Counted from the first letter of the stretch, positions 43,419 through 52,617 are shown. The stretch is 64,000 nucleotides of DNA from UMGS1840 sp964537245 (GCA_964537245.1 CAZHZL010000001.1:1-64000); one strand, 5' to 3'. The notes: a model not told the origin generated them from the letters alone. Numbers and translations: made by a program.

Positions 43419-44363
43419 ATGATAAAAGAAAGAAAAATTACTGTTGTAGGTGCAGGATTTGTAGGTGCTTCCGTAACTTATACTTTAGCTATGAGAAATC
43501 TTGCGCATGAAATCGTGCTTATTGATATCAACAAGGAAAAGGCTGAAGGCGAAGCTGTTGATATTTCGCATTGTGCACCGGTATTCGGAAGCGTTAACTT
43601 AAAAAGCGGAGAATACAGCGATGTTAAAGACAGCGATATTATCATTCTTACAGCAGGCGTAGGCAGAAAACCGGGCGAAACAAGAATGGATCTTGCAAAT
43701 AAAAATATTTCTATAATGAAGAGCATTGTAGACGAAATTATGAAATACTACAACGGCGGTATCTTTATTATAGTTTCAAACCCTGTTGATGTTGTTACAG
43801 CTATGGTTACAAAATGGACAGGCTTAGATCCAAGCAAGGTAATCGGAAGCGGTACATCGCTTGACAGTATAAGATTACAGCAGACATTATATCCTATGTA
43901 TGATGTTGATGTTAAAGCTATTGACGCATATATGATTGGTGAACACGGTGAAACACAGTTCCCGTTCTGGTCAAAAGCAAATATCGGAAATGTTCCGATC
44001 ACTGAGTATCCTAAAAAAGACGGTACATTCATCACTGAAGAGGAAATGGCTGAAATTGGTCAGGCTGTTAAGGCTTCAGGTTCATATATTATCAAAAACA
44101 AAGGTGCAACATATTTTGGTGTAGCAAGTGCTACTTCAGAAATTGCAAACGCAATTTTAAATTCAACAAGACAGATTCTTCCTGTAAGTATGCTTAAAGA
44201 CGATGTATACGGATATAAAAATGTTGCATTAAGTATGCCGAGAATCGTAAGCGGAGAAGGTATTGTGGGAGAAATTCCGGTACAGCTTTCAGAAAAAGAA
44301 GTTGAGCTTATGAAAAAATCAGCAGAAAATGTTTACACTATTACAAAGGAATTCTTTAATTAA
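43419..44363 (+). CDS. ldh: L-lactate/malate dehydrogenase family protein
   Basis: 314 residues, NAD-dependent 2-hydroxyacid dehydrogenase. Rossmann GAGFVG at 11-16. The catalytic set is present: R89, D149, R152 and H176 (canonical R109, D168, R171, H195). The substrate-specificity loop reads GVGRKPGETR, so the residue at canonical position 102 is Arg (R83 here), not Gln as in classical L-LDH. Arg at this site is the malate dehydrogenase state and the well-known Q102R change shifts LDH toward oxaloacetate. Yet the motif KPGETR and GATYFGVA look LDH-like. The product is therefore called family level. AAAGAGG precedes the ATG. Confidence 0.85.
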   Translation: MIKERKITVVGAGFVGASVTYTLAMRNLAHEIVLIDINKEKAEGEAVDISHCAPVFGSVNLKSGEYSDVKDSDIIILTAGVGRKPGETRMDLANKNISIMKSIVDEIMKYYNGGIFIIVSNPVDVVTAMVTKWTGLDPSKVIGSGTSLDSIRLQQTLYPMYDVDVKAIDAYMIGEHGETQFPFWSKANIGNVPITEYPKKDGTFITEEEMAEIGQAVKASGSYIIKNKGATYFGVASATSEIANAILNSTRQILPVSMLKDDVYGYKNVALSMPRIVSGEGIVGEIPVQLSEKEVELMKKSAENVYTITKEFFN

Positions 44364-44854
44364 TGGAGAGACTTCTCGTTTTTTCAGACACTCACGGAAA
44401 TATTTCCAAAGCAAAAAAAATCGTTGAGCAGCTTCCGGGAGTAACAGGAATAATTCATCTTGGCGATATTTTAAGAGATGTTTATGCTTTGGAAAAAGAA
44501 TTTTGCGATATTCCGATATATTATGTTGCGGGTAATAATGATTATTTTTCCGATGTTCCGACAGAAAAGCTTCTTCAGATATGCGGATTTAAGATTTTTA
44601 TAACTCACGGGCATAAATATATAAGCGCTTTTTCGGGTTGTGACCGCCTTATATATAAAGGAATGGAAATGAATGCTGATATAGTGCTTTACGGACATAC
44701 GCATATGAGTGTGTATAAAAAAGAAGAAGGGATGATAATTGCAAATCCCGGAAGTCTTACCTATCCTCGTGCAAGCGAGGCAAGCTACGGCGTAATTGAA
44801 ATTGAAGACGGAAATATTGCTTATGTCAATATAGCTGTTGAAGGTTTTATATAA
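44363..44854 (+). CDS. Metallophosphoesterase, YfcE/YsnB type
   Basis: 163 residues of the MJ0936/YfcE group. Metal-binding signatures: FSDTHG at the start, HLGDILRD, GNND, THGHKY and GHTHM. Such small enzymes hydrolyse phosphodiesters or cyclic nucleotides; the true substrate is unknown. Its ATG at 44363 overlaps the last base of the LDH stop, so the two genes are coupled. A second, similar gene occurs at 46859. Confidence 0.85.
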   Translation: MERLLVFSDTHGNISKAKKIVEQLPGVTGIIHLGDILRDVYALEKEFCDIPIYYVAGNNDYFSDVPTEKLLQICGFKIFITHGHKYISAFSGCDRLIYKGMEMNADIVLYGHTHMSVYKKEEGMIIANPGSLTYPRASEASYGVIEIEDGNIAYVNIAVEGFI

Positions 44855-44890
44855 AATTGAAAATAATTAGAAAAATCGGAGGAAAAAAAG

Positions 44891-45448
44891 ATGGTTACAG
44901 CAGGTGATTTCAGAAACGGTATAACATTTGAGGAAGAAGGAAACGTATATCAGATCGTTGAATTTCAGCATGTTAAACCGGGTAAAGGTGCAGCTTTTGT
45001 AAGAACAAAAATTAAAAATATCAAAACAGGCGGTGTTGTTGAAAAAACATACAGACCTACTGATAAGTTCCCTAAGGCTATGATTGAAAGAAAGGATATG
45101 CAGTATTCATATTCAGACGGTGATCTCTATTACTTTATGGATCAGGAAACTTTTGATATGCTTCCAATCAATGCAAGCCAGATTGGTGACGCTTTGAAAT
45201 TTGTTAAAGAAAATGATTGCTGCAAAATCTTGTCACACAAGGGTCAGGTATTCGGAATTGAGCCTCCAACATTTGTTGAGCTTGAAGTTACAGAAACTGA
45301 GCCGGGTCTGGCAGGTAACACAGCAACAGGTGCTACAAAACCGGCTACACTCGAAACAGGTGCTACAATCCAGGTTCCGCTTTTTGTTAATATCGGTGAT
45401 GTTTTAAGAATCGATACAAGAACAGGAACATATATGGAAAGAGCATAA
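44891..45448 (+). CDS. efp: Translation elongation factor P
   Basis: 185 residues, three beta-barrel domains. It helps the ribosome form bonds at consecutive prolines. The tip loop KPGKGAAFVRTK carries K32, the residue modified in many bacteria. Domain III ends RIDTRTGTYMER. GGAGGAAAAAAAG precedes the ATG. No EF-P modification enzyme is in the window. It follows the metallophosphoesterase with a short gap, all in one direction from the LDH promoter. Confidence 0.96.
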   Translation: MVTAGDFRNGITFEEEGNVYQIVEFQHVKPGKGAAFVRTKIKNIKTGGVVEKTYRPTDKFPKAMIERKDMQYSYSDGDLYYFMDQETFDMLPINASQIGDALKFVKENDCCKILSHKGQVFGIEPPTFVELEVTETEPGLAGNTATGATKPATLETGATIQVPLFVNIGDVLRIDTRTGTYMERA

Positions 45449-45471
45449 AAATTTTGAAAGGATAATTTAAA

Positions 45472-45906
45472 ATGGAAAATTATATTGATATCAGCGAAAA
45501 AATCGCTTATCTTAAAGGTCTCGCTGAAGGTCTTAAGGTTGACGAAAGCACAAACGAAGGCAGAATTATAAAAGGAATTCTCGATGTTTTGGCAGATATG
45601 AACGAATATATTTGCGATATGGACGATGAACTCGAAGCTGCTTTGGAATGTGTTGATGAAATCTCTGAAGATTTGTCAGATGTTGAAGACGAAGTATATG
45701 GCGAATGCGATTGTGACTGCGGTTGTGATTGCGATGATTATGAAGAATGTGACGATGATATTTATGAAATAGAATGTCCTGAATGCGGTGAATTAGTATA
45801 CGCAGACGGCGAAACTATCGAAAATGAGGATATCTATTGTCCGAAATGTAAGAAAATAATTGAAGTTGAAATTCCTGACGAAGACGAGGAAGAAGACGAA
45901 GATTAA
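45472..45906 (+). CDS. CD1247 N-terminal domain protein with zinc ribbon
   Basis: 144 residues. The N-terminal helical part ISEKIAYLKGLAEGLKVDES..EGRIIKGILDVL is the clostridial CD1247 N-terminal domain. A Cys/Asp-rich stretch (residues about 82-97, ECDCDCGCDCDDYEEC) follows, then a zinc ribbon with CPECGELVYADG and CPKCKKII. The acidic tail ends EEEDED. It has no known function; metal binding is likely. It follows efp by 24 bases and ends with a terminator. Confidence 0.8.
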   Translation: MENYIDISEKIAYLKGLAEGLKVDESTNEGRIIKGILDVLADMNEYICDMDDELEAALECVDEISEDLSDVEDEVYGECDCDCGCDCDDYEECDDDIYEIECPECGELVYADGETIENEDIYCPKCKKIIEVEIPDEDEEEDED

Positions 45907-45921
45907 TTTTTTGTTTAAAAC

Positions 45922-45954
45922 AACCGCATTTAAAATTAAAATGCGGTTTTTTTT
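45922..45954 (+). terminator. Terminator after the CD1247-type gene
   Basis: AACCGCATTT (45922-45931) pairs with AAATGCGGTT (45938-45947), followed by a run of eight T or so. Confidence 0.85.
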
Positions 45955-46018
45955 AATATTATAAATGATGTTATTTAACATAAATTTAACATATTTTTTA
46001 CATTAATTTAAAAATCTA

Positions 46019-46047
46019 TTGACAAACCTCTTTTAATTTTGTATAAT
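46019..46047 (+). promoter_or_regulatory. Promoter of mgtC
   Basis: TTGACA at 46019-46024, 17-base spacer, TATAAT at 46042-46047: perfect consensus. Confidence 0.85.
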
Positions 46048-46086
46048 ATATTATTATAAGAGTTATACGAAAGGAGGTCTGTTACA

Positions 46087-46779
46087 GTGTCGGAAATTAT
46101 AAAGTTTTTACAGAGTGATAATGTTATATATCTTGTGCGCATTTTGATTGCATGTCTGTGCGGATTTATTGTCGGAGTGGAGAGAAGCAAAAGGCAGAAG
46201 GACGCAGGTATAAGAACGCATATTATAGTTGCGCTCGGCTCCGCCCTTATGATGATAATTTCCAAATACGGATTTATTGATGTCGGAGAAGGAGTTCCAG
46301 GAATGAGAGCAGTCGACGGCTCAAGAATGGCGGCGCAGATAGTAAGCGGCGTCGGATTTTTGGGAGCGGGAATGATTTTTATAAATCATAAGCAATCAAT
46401 AAAGGGACTTACAACCGCCGCAGGTATATGGGCAACTGCCGGTATCGGTATGGCGGTTGGCGCAGGTATGTATTTTATAGGTATAGCTACCGCAGTGCTT
46501 ATGCTTGTGTTACAGCTTTTACTTCATGTATGGTTTCATAGTATTGATAATGCAGAGCTTACAGAGGTAGAAGTTTCGTTTGATAACGATATAAGCTGTA
46601 TAAACGAGTTTTTAGAGCTTCTTAAGGCGGAAAATATTGATTATTCCAACATAAGAATCACAAAGGAAGAGGAGTCCTCTCTTAAGTTGAATTTCTTTGC
46701 CAGAACTCAGAACGGTAACTATAACAAGCTTTTGTCACTTGTGTGGGATAATGAAAAGGTAAAAACATTTTCAGTATAA
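46087..46779 (+). CDS. mgtC: MgtC/SapB family membrane protein
   Basis: 230 residues. Four or five hydrophobic helices with the family motifs FIVGVERSKRQKDAGIRTHIIVALGSALMM and GVGFLGAGMIF, then TTAAGIWATAGIGMAVGAG, and a soluble C-terminal ACT-like domain from about 150. MgtC-like proteins are linked to Mg2+ homeostasis and membrane potential. GTG 46087 has AAAGGAGG upstream. It has its own promoter and terminator and so is monocistronic. Confidence 0.9.
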   Translation: MSEIIKFLQSDNVIYLVRILIACLCGFIVGVERSKRQKDAGIRTHIIVALGSALMMIISKYGFIDVGEGVPGMRAVDGSRMAAQIVSGVGFLGAGMIFINHKQSIKGLTTAAGIWATAGIGMAVGAGMYFIGIATAVLMLVLQLLLHVWFHSIDNAELTEVEVSFDNDISCINEFLELLKAENIDYSNIRITKEEESSLKLNFFARTQNGNYNKLLSLVWDNEKVKTFSV

Positions 46780-46784
46780 TAATT

Positions 46785-46835
46785 CGATTGTGAAATGATT
46801 TTTGAATTATCGTTTCACAATCGTTTTGTTTTTAT
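46785..46835 (+). terminator. Terminator after mgtC
   Basis: CGATTGTGAAA (46785-46795) pairs with TTTCACAATCG (46813-46823), followed by TTTTGTTTTT. Confidence 0.8.
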
Positions 46836-46858
46836 AATAAGAAAGGAATAAGGCAAAT

Positions 46859-47404
46859 ATGAAAATTATGATTGCATCTGATATTCACGGAAGCGGATAT
46901 TATTGTGAAAAATTGATTGAAAGATTTAATGAAGAAAAAGCGGAAAAGCTTGTTTTGCTTGGCGATTTGTTGTATCATGGACCAAGAAATGAGCTTCCGA
47001 AGATGTATGACACAAAAAAGGTGTATGAGCTTCTGAACAGTATAAAGGATAAGCTTCTTTGCGTCAGAGGAAACTGTGACAGCGAGGTTGACCAGATGGT
47101 GCTTGAATTTCCTATGATGGCGGATTATGCATATGTAAATTTTGATGATGTCAATATATTTGTTACACACGGACACCTTTTTGACGAAAACAATCCGCCG
47201 CTGTTAAAAAAAGGAGATGTGCTTCTTTACGGTCATTTTCATGTGCCTGTTGTGAATGAATACGATAATTTTATTCATATAAATCCCGGCTCTCTTTCAC
47301 TGCCGAAGCAGAGCAGTCCAAACAGCTATATGACTTTGGAAAACGGTGAGTTTTTATGGAAAAATGTTGAAAACGGTGAGGTTTTCAAAACATACAGAAA
47401 ATAA
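46859..47404 (+). CDS. yfcE: Phosphodiesterase YfcE
   Basis: 181 residues, second metallophosphoesterase of the window and closer to E. coli YfcE: SDIHGSGYYCEKLI, LLGDLLYHGPRN, VRGNCDSEVD, VTHGHLFDENN and GHFHVP carry the metal ligands. YfcE hydrolyses bis-pNPP in vitro; the biological substrate is not settled. GAAAGGAAT precedes the ATG. It probably begins the run that continues to metA. Confidence 0.87.
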   Translation: MKIMIASDIHGSGYYCEKLIERFNEEKAEKLVLLGDLLYHGPRNELPKMYDTKKVYELLNSIKDKLLCVRGNCDSEVDQMVLEFPMMADYAYVNFDDVNIFVTHGHLFDENNPPLLKKGDVLLYGHFHVPVVNEYDNFIHINPGSLSLPKQSSPNSYMTLENGEFLWKNVENGEVFKTYRK

Positions 47405-47428
47405 AAGTTTGAAATCGGGGTGGAAAAA

Positions 47429-48349
47429 ATGCCTATAAAAATTCCAAATGCACTTCCTGCCAGAAAAACCCTGGAGGGTGAAAATATATTTGTAATGTCA
47501 GAAAAAAGAGCGTGCAAGCAGGACATTCGTCCGCTTAAAATCGCTATTTTAAATCTTATGCCAACAAAAATTGTTACCGAAACTCAGCTTTTGAGGCTTC
47601 TCGGTAACTCTCCGTTGCAGGTTGAGGTTACTCTTCTTATGACTGATTCCTACAAATCAAAAAACACATCGCTTGAACATCTTGAAGCCTTTTATAAAAC
47701 CTTTAAGGAAATAAAAGATGAAAAGTTTGACGGTTTTATCATAACGGGCGCGCCTGTTGAAAAAATGGAATTTGAGGAAGTCGAATACTGGGAAGAATTG
47801 AAAGAAATTATGGAATGGTCAAAAACACATGTGTGGTCTACATTTCATATCTGCTGGGGCGCTCAGGCAGGACTTTATTATCATTACGGAGTAAAAAAAT
47901 ACGATGTTCCGAAAAAAGTTTTCGGAGTTTTCAAGCATAAGCTTCTTAAGAAAAACAAAAAGCTTTTTTTTGGATTTGAAGATGAATTTTATGCTCCTCA
48001 TTCACGCCATACCGAAATGAGAAAAGAAGATATAGATAAAATTCCTGAGCTTACTGTCGTTGCGGAATCTAAGGAAGCGGGTGTTTATGCCGTTACCACA
48101 AAGAAATACAGACAGATTTTTGTTATGGGACACAGCGAATATGATAACGATACGCTTGATAAGGAGTACAGAAGAGATGTTGAAAAGGGCTTGGAGATTG
48201 AAGTTCCTGCAAATTATTATAAGGATAACAATCCTAAGAAAAAGCCTGTCAACCGTTGGAAATCACATGCAACTCTGCTCTTTTCCAACTGGCTTAACTA
48301 CTGTGTGTATCAGATTACGCCATACGATGTTATGGATATTGAAGATTAA
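47429..48349 (+). CDS. metA: Homoserine O-acetyltransferase (MetA-type)
   Basis: 307 residues. Activates homoserine as first step of methionine synthesis. The catalytic Cys is C142 in HICWGAQ; a catalytic His-Glu pair is in VMGHSEYD. The acyl-donor switch residue at 111 is Glu in GAPVE. Enzymes with Gly here use succinyl-CoA and those with Glu use acetyl-CoA, so this MetA is predicted to be an acetyltransferase despite the usual succinyltransferase name. ATG 47429 has GGGGTGG upstream; an in-frame GTG at 47420 lies inside it. No SAM riboswitch fits in the short gap before. Confidence 0.92.
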   Translation: MPIKIPNALPARKTLEGENIFVMSEKRACKQDIRPLKIAILNLMPTKIVTETQLLRLLGNSPLQVEVTLLMTDSYKSKNTSLEHLEAFYKTFKEIKDEKFDGFIITGAPVEKMEFEEVEYWEELKEIMEWSKTHVWSTFHICWGAQAGLYYHYGVKKYDVPKKVFGVFKHKLLKKNKKLFFGFEDEFYAPHSRHTEMRKEDIDKIPELTVVAESKEAGVYAVTTKKYRQIFVMGHSEYDNDTLDKEYRRDVEKGLEIEVPANYYKDNNPKKKPVNRWKSHATLLFSNWLNYCVYQITPYDVMDIED

Positions 48350-48366
48350 GAAAAGAGGTATGTGCT

Positions 48367-49638
48367 ATGACTTTTAAAAGAGCTGATATATTGCTTCCTG
48401 TGTTTTCAAAGGATAGCGAAAAAATGCAAAAATGGAGTGTTGTTGCTTGTGACCAGTATACCTCCGAGCCTGAATATTGGAATGGAGTCGGTGAGGTTGT
48501 AGGTAATGAGCCTTCGACGCTTAAGGTTACTGTTCCTGAAATATATCTTAACGATTCTGATATTGAGAACAGAATAAAAAATACAAATGAAAAAATGAAT
48601 GAGTATATTGAAAACGGTATATTCTGTGAGCATAAAAATACTTACATTTATGTTGAAAGAACTTTAAGAAACGGCGTTAAAAGACTCGGAATTGTCGGCG
48701 TTGTCGATTTGGAGGACTACGACTATAACAAAGGCTCAAAAACAAAAATAAGAGCAACCGAGGGGACTGTCGTTTCAAGAATACCTCCGAGACTTAAGGT
48801 GAGAAACGACGCGCTTATTGAGCTTCCCCACATTATGCTTCTTATCGACGATGAAAAGTGTGATATCGTAGAATCAAACAGCAAAATAAAGGATACCTTT
48901 GAAAAGGTGTATGATTTTGAGCTTATGAAAAATTCAGGTCATATCACAGGATATAAGATGTCTGAAGAAGCTTGCGATATGTTGGATAAAAAGCTTGGCG
49001 AGCTTGATAATATTGATGAGTTTAATAAAAAATACGGTGTAAATGAAAGCTCTCCTCTTATATATGCAATGGGAGACGGAAACCATTCTCTTGCAACTGC
49101 AAAGACCTACTACGAAAACAAGAAAAAGGAAATCGGCGAAGAAAATGCGAAAAATTCGCCTGCAAGATACGCTCTTTGCGAGCTTGTAAATCTTCATGAC
49201 AGTTCTTTGGAATTTGAAGCAATTCATAGAGTTATTTTCAACCTTTCGGGAGAAAATTTCTTAAAAGCTTTTGAAAATGAGTATAATGTAAGCTACGACG
49301 GTAAGGCAGAGGGACAGAGCTTTAAATTTGTGTATAACGGAGAAACAAAAAATGTTACCGTTACAAATCCGACAGAATATCTGACAGTCGCAACCGTTCA
49401 GAAGTTCCTTGATTCTTATATTGAGAAGAACGGGGGAGAGGTTGACTATATTCACGGTGAAGATGTTGTTTATAAGCTTTGCGAGGACAATAAAAATTTC
49501 GGAATTATACTTGAAGCAATGGATAAATCGGATTTATACAAATCGGTAATTTTAGACGGTGCTTTGCCAAGAAAAACATTCTCTATGGGAGAAGCCTGTG
49601 ACAAGAGATTTTACACCGAAGCAAGAAAAATAAAGTAG
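48367..49638 (+). CDS. DUF1015 family protein
   Basis: 423 residues matching the DUF1015 pattern: KWSVVACDQYTSEPEYW near the start, then YVERTLRNGVKRLGIVGVVDLEDYDY, MGDGNHSLATAKTYYE in the middle, and C-terminal DGALPRKTFSMGEACDKRFYTEARKI. The family is widespread in Clostridia, and its function is not firmly established. It follows metA by 17 bases. Confidence 0.85.
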   Translation: MTFKRADILLPVFSKDSEKMQKWSVVACDQYTSEPEYWNGVGEVVGNEPSTLKVTVPEIYLNDSDIENRIKNTNEKMNEYIENGIFCEHKNTYIYVERTLRNGVKRLGIVGVVDLEDYDYNKGSKTKIRATEGTVVSRIPPRLKVRNDALIELPHIMLLIDDEKCDIVESNSKIKDTFEKVYDFELMKNSGHITGYKMSEEACDMLDKKLGELDNIDEFNKKYGVNESSPLIYAMGDGNHSLATAKTYYENKKKEIGEENAKNSPARYALCELVNLHDSSLEFEAIHRVIFNLSGENFLKAFENEYNVSYDGKAEGQSFKFVYNGETKNVTVTNPTEYLTVATVQKFLDSYIEKNGGEVDYIHGEDVVYKLCEDNKNFGIILEAMDKSDLYKSVILDGALPRKTFSMGEACDKRFYTEARKIK

Positions 49639-49656
49639 AAAGTACGGGAGAAAAAT

Positions 49657-50457
49657 ATGCTTGCAAATTTACATACACATACAACCTTCTGTGACGGAAA
49701 AAACACACCTGAAGAGGTTGTATTGTCGGCGCTGGAAAAAGGCTTTTCGGTAATCGGTTTTTCGGGACACGGTTATACAGAGTTTGATTTGAGATACTGT
49801 ATTAAGGATTTAGAAGGCTATAATTCGGAGATAGAACGCCTTAAAGAAAAATATAAAAAAGAAATCCAGATTTATCGCGGTATCGAAGAGGATATGTGGG
49901 ATTATGTCAAAAGAGAAAACTACGACTATCTGATAGGCTCATCACACTATATCTTTTTAAATAATGAGTATTATTCTGTGGACTCTACTAGAGAGCTTTT
50001 GGAAAAATGCTTAAATGCCTTTTCGGGAAATCCGCTTTTGATGGCGGAATGCTATTATAATAATTTTTGCTGTTATATTTCAGAAAGAAAGCCTGATATT
50101 ATTGGGCATTTTGACCTCTTTACAAAATTTGACGAATGTAATGAGCCGTATTTTCTGGGAAACAAAGAATACCATCGTATTTCGGAAAGATATTTGACTG
50201 AAGCAATTAAAAGCGATTGCATATTTGAAATAAACACAGGTGCGATTGCAAGAGGTTACCGCAAAACGCCGTATCCTTATGAAAATCTGCTTTATGTTTT
50301 GAAAAAGAACGACGCTAAAATTATGCTTTCATCAGACAGTCACAGTGCAGATACCGTTGATTTTCATTTTGATGAAATGAAAAAAATGCTGGCGGATATA
50401 GGCTTTACTCATACATATACACTCTATAATAATAAATTTATGAAGTTTGATTTATAA
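49657..50457 (+). CDS. PHP-domain histidinol-phosphatase-like protein
   Basis: 266 residues of the PHP family. LHTHTTFCDGKNTPEEVVLSALEKGFSVIGFSGHG carries the first metal ligands, GIEEDMWDY and IGSSHY the next, and ALKSDCIFEINT and SSDSHSADTVDFHF the last. It resembles HisK, which dephosphorylates histidinol phosphate, but no other his gene lies nearby, so another phosphoester is possible. Co-directional with metA and the DUF1015 gene. Confidence 0.8.
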   Translation: MLANLHTHTTFCDGKNTPEEVVLSALEKGFSVIGFSGHGYTEFDLRYCIKDLEGYNSEIERLKEKYKKEIQIYRGIEEDMWDYVKRENYDYLIGSSHYIFLNNEYYSVDSTRELLEKCLNAFSGNPLLMAECYYNNFCCYISERKPDIIGHFDLFTKFDECNEPYFLGNKEYHRISERYLTEAIKSDCIFEINTGAIARGYRKTPYPYENLLYVLKKNDAKIMLSSDSHSADTVDFHFDEMKKMLADIGFTHTYTLYNNKFMKFDL

Positions 50458-50505
50458 AAAATTGTGTTAAAATATATAATATAATTTAAGTGAGGAGTAA
50501 AGAAA

Positions 50506-51843
50506 ATGAGTCAGAAATTAATATCAGCAGTTGAGAAAAATGAAAAGCTTATTTTAGACGCACATGATTATATATGGAACAATCCCGAAACGGGTTTTAA
50601 AGAAAAAAAGACCTCAAAATATATGGAGGACGCTTTTTGTAAGCTTGGCTACGAGCTTGTAAAGGCTGATGACATTACAGGCTTTTATACAGTTATTGAT
50701 ACGGGAAGACCTGGACCGGAGCTTCTTATATTAGGCGAGCTTGATTCTCTTATCTGCCACGAGCACCCTGAAGCAGACAAAGAAACAGGTGCTGTTCATT
50801 GTTGTGGTCACAGCGCACAAAGTGCTGCACTTCTGGGAATTGCCGCCGCATTAAAGGAGCCGGGCGTTTTAGATGAATTATCGGGAAAAATCCGTCTTTG
50901 TGCAGTACCTGCTGAAGAGCTTATCGAAATAGAATACCGTACTGAGCTTAAAAATAAAGGAATAATAAAATATTTCGGCGGAAAAACGGAATTTTTGCAC
51001 AGAGGATATTTTGACGGAGTTGATATCGCTTTTATGGTGCATACAAGCACAGGCAAAACATTTTCTGTTCAGAACGGCGCTGTCGGCTGTCTTGCAAAAC
51101 AGGTTATATATAAAGGTGTATCATCTCACGCAGGCGGAAGTCCGTGGAACGGTTGTAATGCGCTTTATGCCGCAACATTGGGGATTTCTGCGATTAATGC
51201 TATTCGCGAAACCTTTATGGAGTCTGACATTATAAGAGTTCATCCGATTATAACAAAGGGCGGGGGAGCAGTAAATGCTATTCCCGATAATGTTGTTATA
51301 GAAAGCTTTGTAAGAGGAAGTAATTTTGAAGCTATAAAAAACGCAAACGGCAGAGTGAACAGAGCCTTGTGCGGAGGCGCGCTGTCGTTGGGTGCAAATG
51401 TTGAGGTTGTTGATAATCCTGGCTATGCGCCGCTTTTAAACAGCAAGGAAATGATGAAGCTTGCTGAAGACGCGGCGAAAAACGAGCTTAAAGAAGAATT
51501 TGTTTTAAATGACTGTATGAGCTCAGGAAGTACAGATATGGGAGATTTGTCTCTATTGATGCCTGTTGTTCATCCTTACTGTCCCGGAGCTTCGGGAACA
51601 AGCCACGGAGCTGATTACAAAATAGAAGACCCGTATTTTGCCTGTGTTAATTCAGCAAAATGGCAGGTTGTAATGCTTTATCTTCTTCTTTGTGATAATG
51701 CAAAAAGAGCAAATGATATAATTGAAAATTTTGTGCCGCAATTTAAAAATAAAGAAGAATACTTTTCTTATATCGATTCTCTTTCATCTATCGGTGACCG
51801 CATAAAATATGAGGATAATACCGCAAGTGTTAAGCTTCATTAG
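50506..51843 (+). CDS. M20-family amidohydrolase (AbgB-like)
   Basis: 445 residues. Zinc-peptidase fold with HEHPEADKETGAVHCCGHSAQSAALLG (metal site with C100, H102), PAEELIEIEYR, SSHAGGSPWNG in the dimerisation domain, and SSGSTDMGDLSLLMPVVHPY at the C-terminus. The STDMGD segment resembles the AbgB/AbgA subunits that split p-aminobenzoyl-glutamate. Other amide substrates are possible. It is preceded by AT-rich DNA with two overlapping TATAAT hexamers around 50475-50485 and by GAGGAG before the ATG. Confidence 0.85.
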   Translation: MSQKLISAVEKNEKLILDAHDYIWNNPETGFKEKKTSKYMEDAFCKLGYELVKADDITGFYTVIDTGRPGPELLILGELDSLICHEHPEADKETGAVHCCGHSAQSAALLGIAAALKEPGVLDELSGKIRLCAVPAEELIEIEYRTELKNKGIIKYFGGKTEFLHRGYFDGVDIAFMVHTSTGKTFSVQNGAVGCLAKQVIYKGVSSHAGGSPWNGCNALYAATLGISAINAIRETFMESDIIRVHPIITKGGGAVNAIPDNVVIESFVRGSNFEAIKNANGRVNRALCGGALSLGANVEVVDNPGYAPLLNSKEMMKLAEDAAKNELKEEFVLNDCMSSGSTDMGDLSLLMPVVHPYCPGASGTSHGADYKIEDPYFACVNSAKWQVVMLYLLLCDNAKRANDIIENFVPQFKNKEEYFSYIDSLSSIGDRIKYEDNTASVKLH

Positions 51844-51903
51844 GTTGCCGGTTCAGCTATGGAACTCTTAAAAAAATCTGCAAATATAAAAAGGAAATTA
51901 AAA

Positions 51904-52548
51904 ATGAAACACAATGCATATATATTTGATTTTGACGGAGTATTGGTTGATTCAATGCCGGATTGGTCAGGAAAAATGATTAATATTTTAGAAACATACA
52001 ATGTAGATTATCCTGCGGATATAATAAAAATAATAACACCGCTTGGAGATAAGGGAACGGCTGATTATTTTATCGAAAAATTGAATGTTCCTCTTAGTGT
52101 TGAAGAAATGATTACGATGATGGACGAGTATGCTATTCCGAAATATCGTGATGAAATAGAAGCAAAGCCGGGCGTTATTGATTATCTTAACCGTATGAAA
52201 AAAGAGGGGATAAGCCTTAATGTGCTTACTGCAAGTCCGCATAAAATGGTTGATGTCTGCTTAAAAAGACTTGGCGTGTTTGATTTGTTTGACAATGTAT
52301 GGAGCTGTGATGATTTTAACACAACAAAAAAAGACCCTGAAATTTATAAAGCAGCTGTGGAAAAAATCGGAAGCACAATAAAAGGGACTGTCTTTTTTGA
52401 CGATAATATAAACGCAGTAAAAACGGCAAAGCAGGCAGGTCTTTTTGTGGTGGGTGTATACGATGAATCGGGAGAAGAGTTTAAAGACAGTTTAAAAGAA
52501 ATTTCCGATTTATATATTGATACTTTTGAGGGCGAAAAAAGAATCTGA
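51904..52548 (+). CDS. HAD-superfamily hydrolase (phosphatase-like)
   Basis: 214 residues, Gph-like subfamily. The catalytic DxD motif FDFDGVLVDSM starts near residue 8. Motif II appears in LNVLTASPHKM and the acidic motif in VFFDDNINAV. The helical cap is at about 20-85. The ATG at 51904 is preceded by AAAAGGAAA; an in-frame ATG at 51859 would add 15 unrelated residues. Small-molecule phosphatase activity is likely; substrate unknown. Confidence 0.85.
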   Translation: MKHNAYIFDFDGVLVDSMPDWSGKMINILETYNVDYPADIIKIITPLGDKGTADYFIEKLNVPLSVEEMITMMDEYAIPKYRDEIEAKPGVIDYLNRMKKEGISLNVLTASPHKMVDVCLKRLGVFDLFDNVWSCDDFNTTKKDPEIYKAAVEKIGSTIKGTVFFDDNINAVKTAKQAGLFVVGVYDESGEEFKDSLKEISDLYIDTFEGEKRI

Positions 52549-52588
52549 AAAAAACATTGTATTTTTTAGAAAAAATTCTAAAAAAGTA

Positions 52589-52617
52589 TTGACAAATAAA
52601 ATCTTTTATGCTATAAT
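52589..52617 (+). promoter_or_regulatory. Promoter of the tRNA-Thr/tRNA-Tyr pair
   Basis: TTGACA at 52589-52594, 17-base spacer, TATAAT at 52612-52617. An AT-only inverted repeat (about 52562-52585) lies just before. Confidence 0.85.

Noticed and set aside
52561..52586. AT-only inverted repeat before the tRNA promoter as a terminator of the HAD gene
   Set aside because: The stem contains almost no G-C pairs, so stability is too low to call a terminator.
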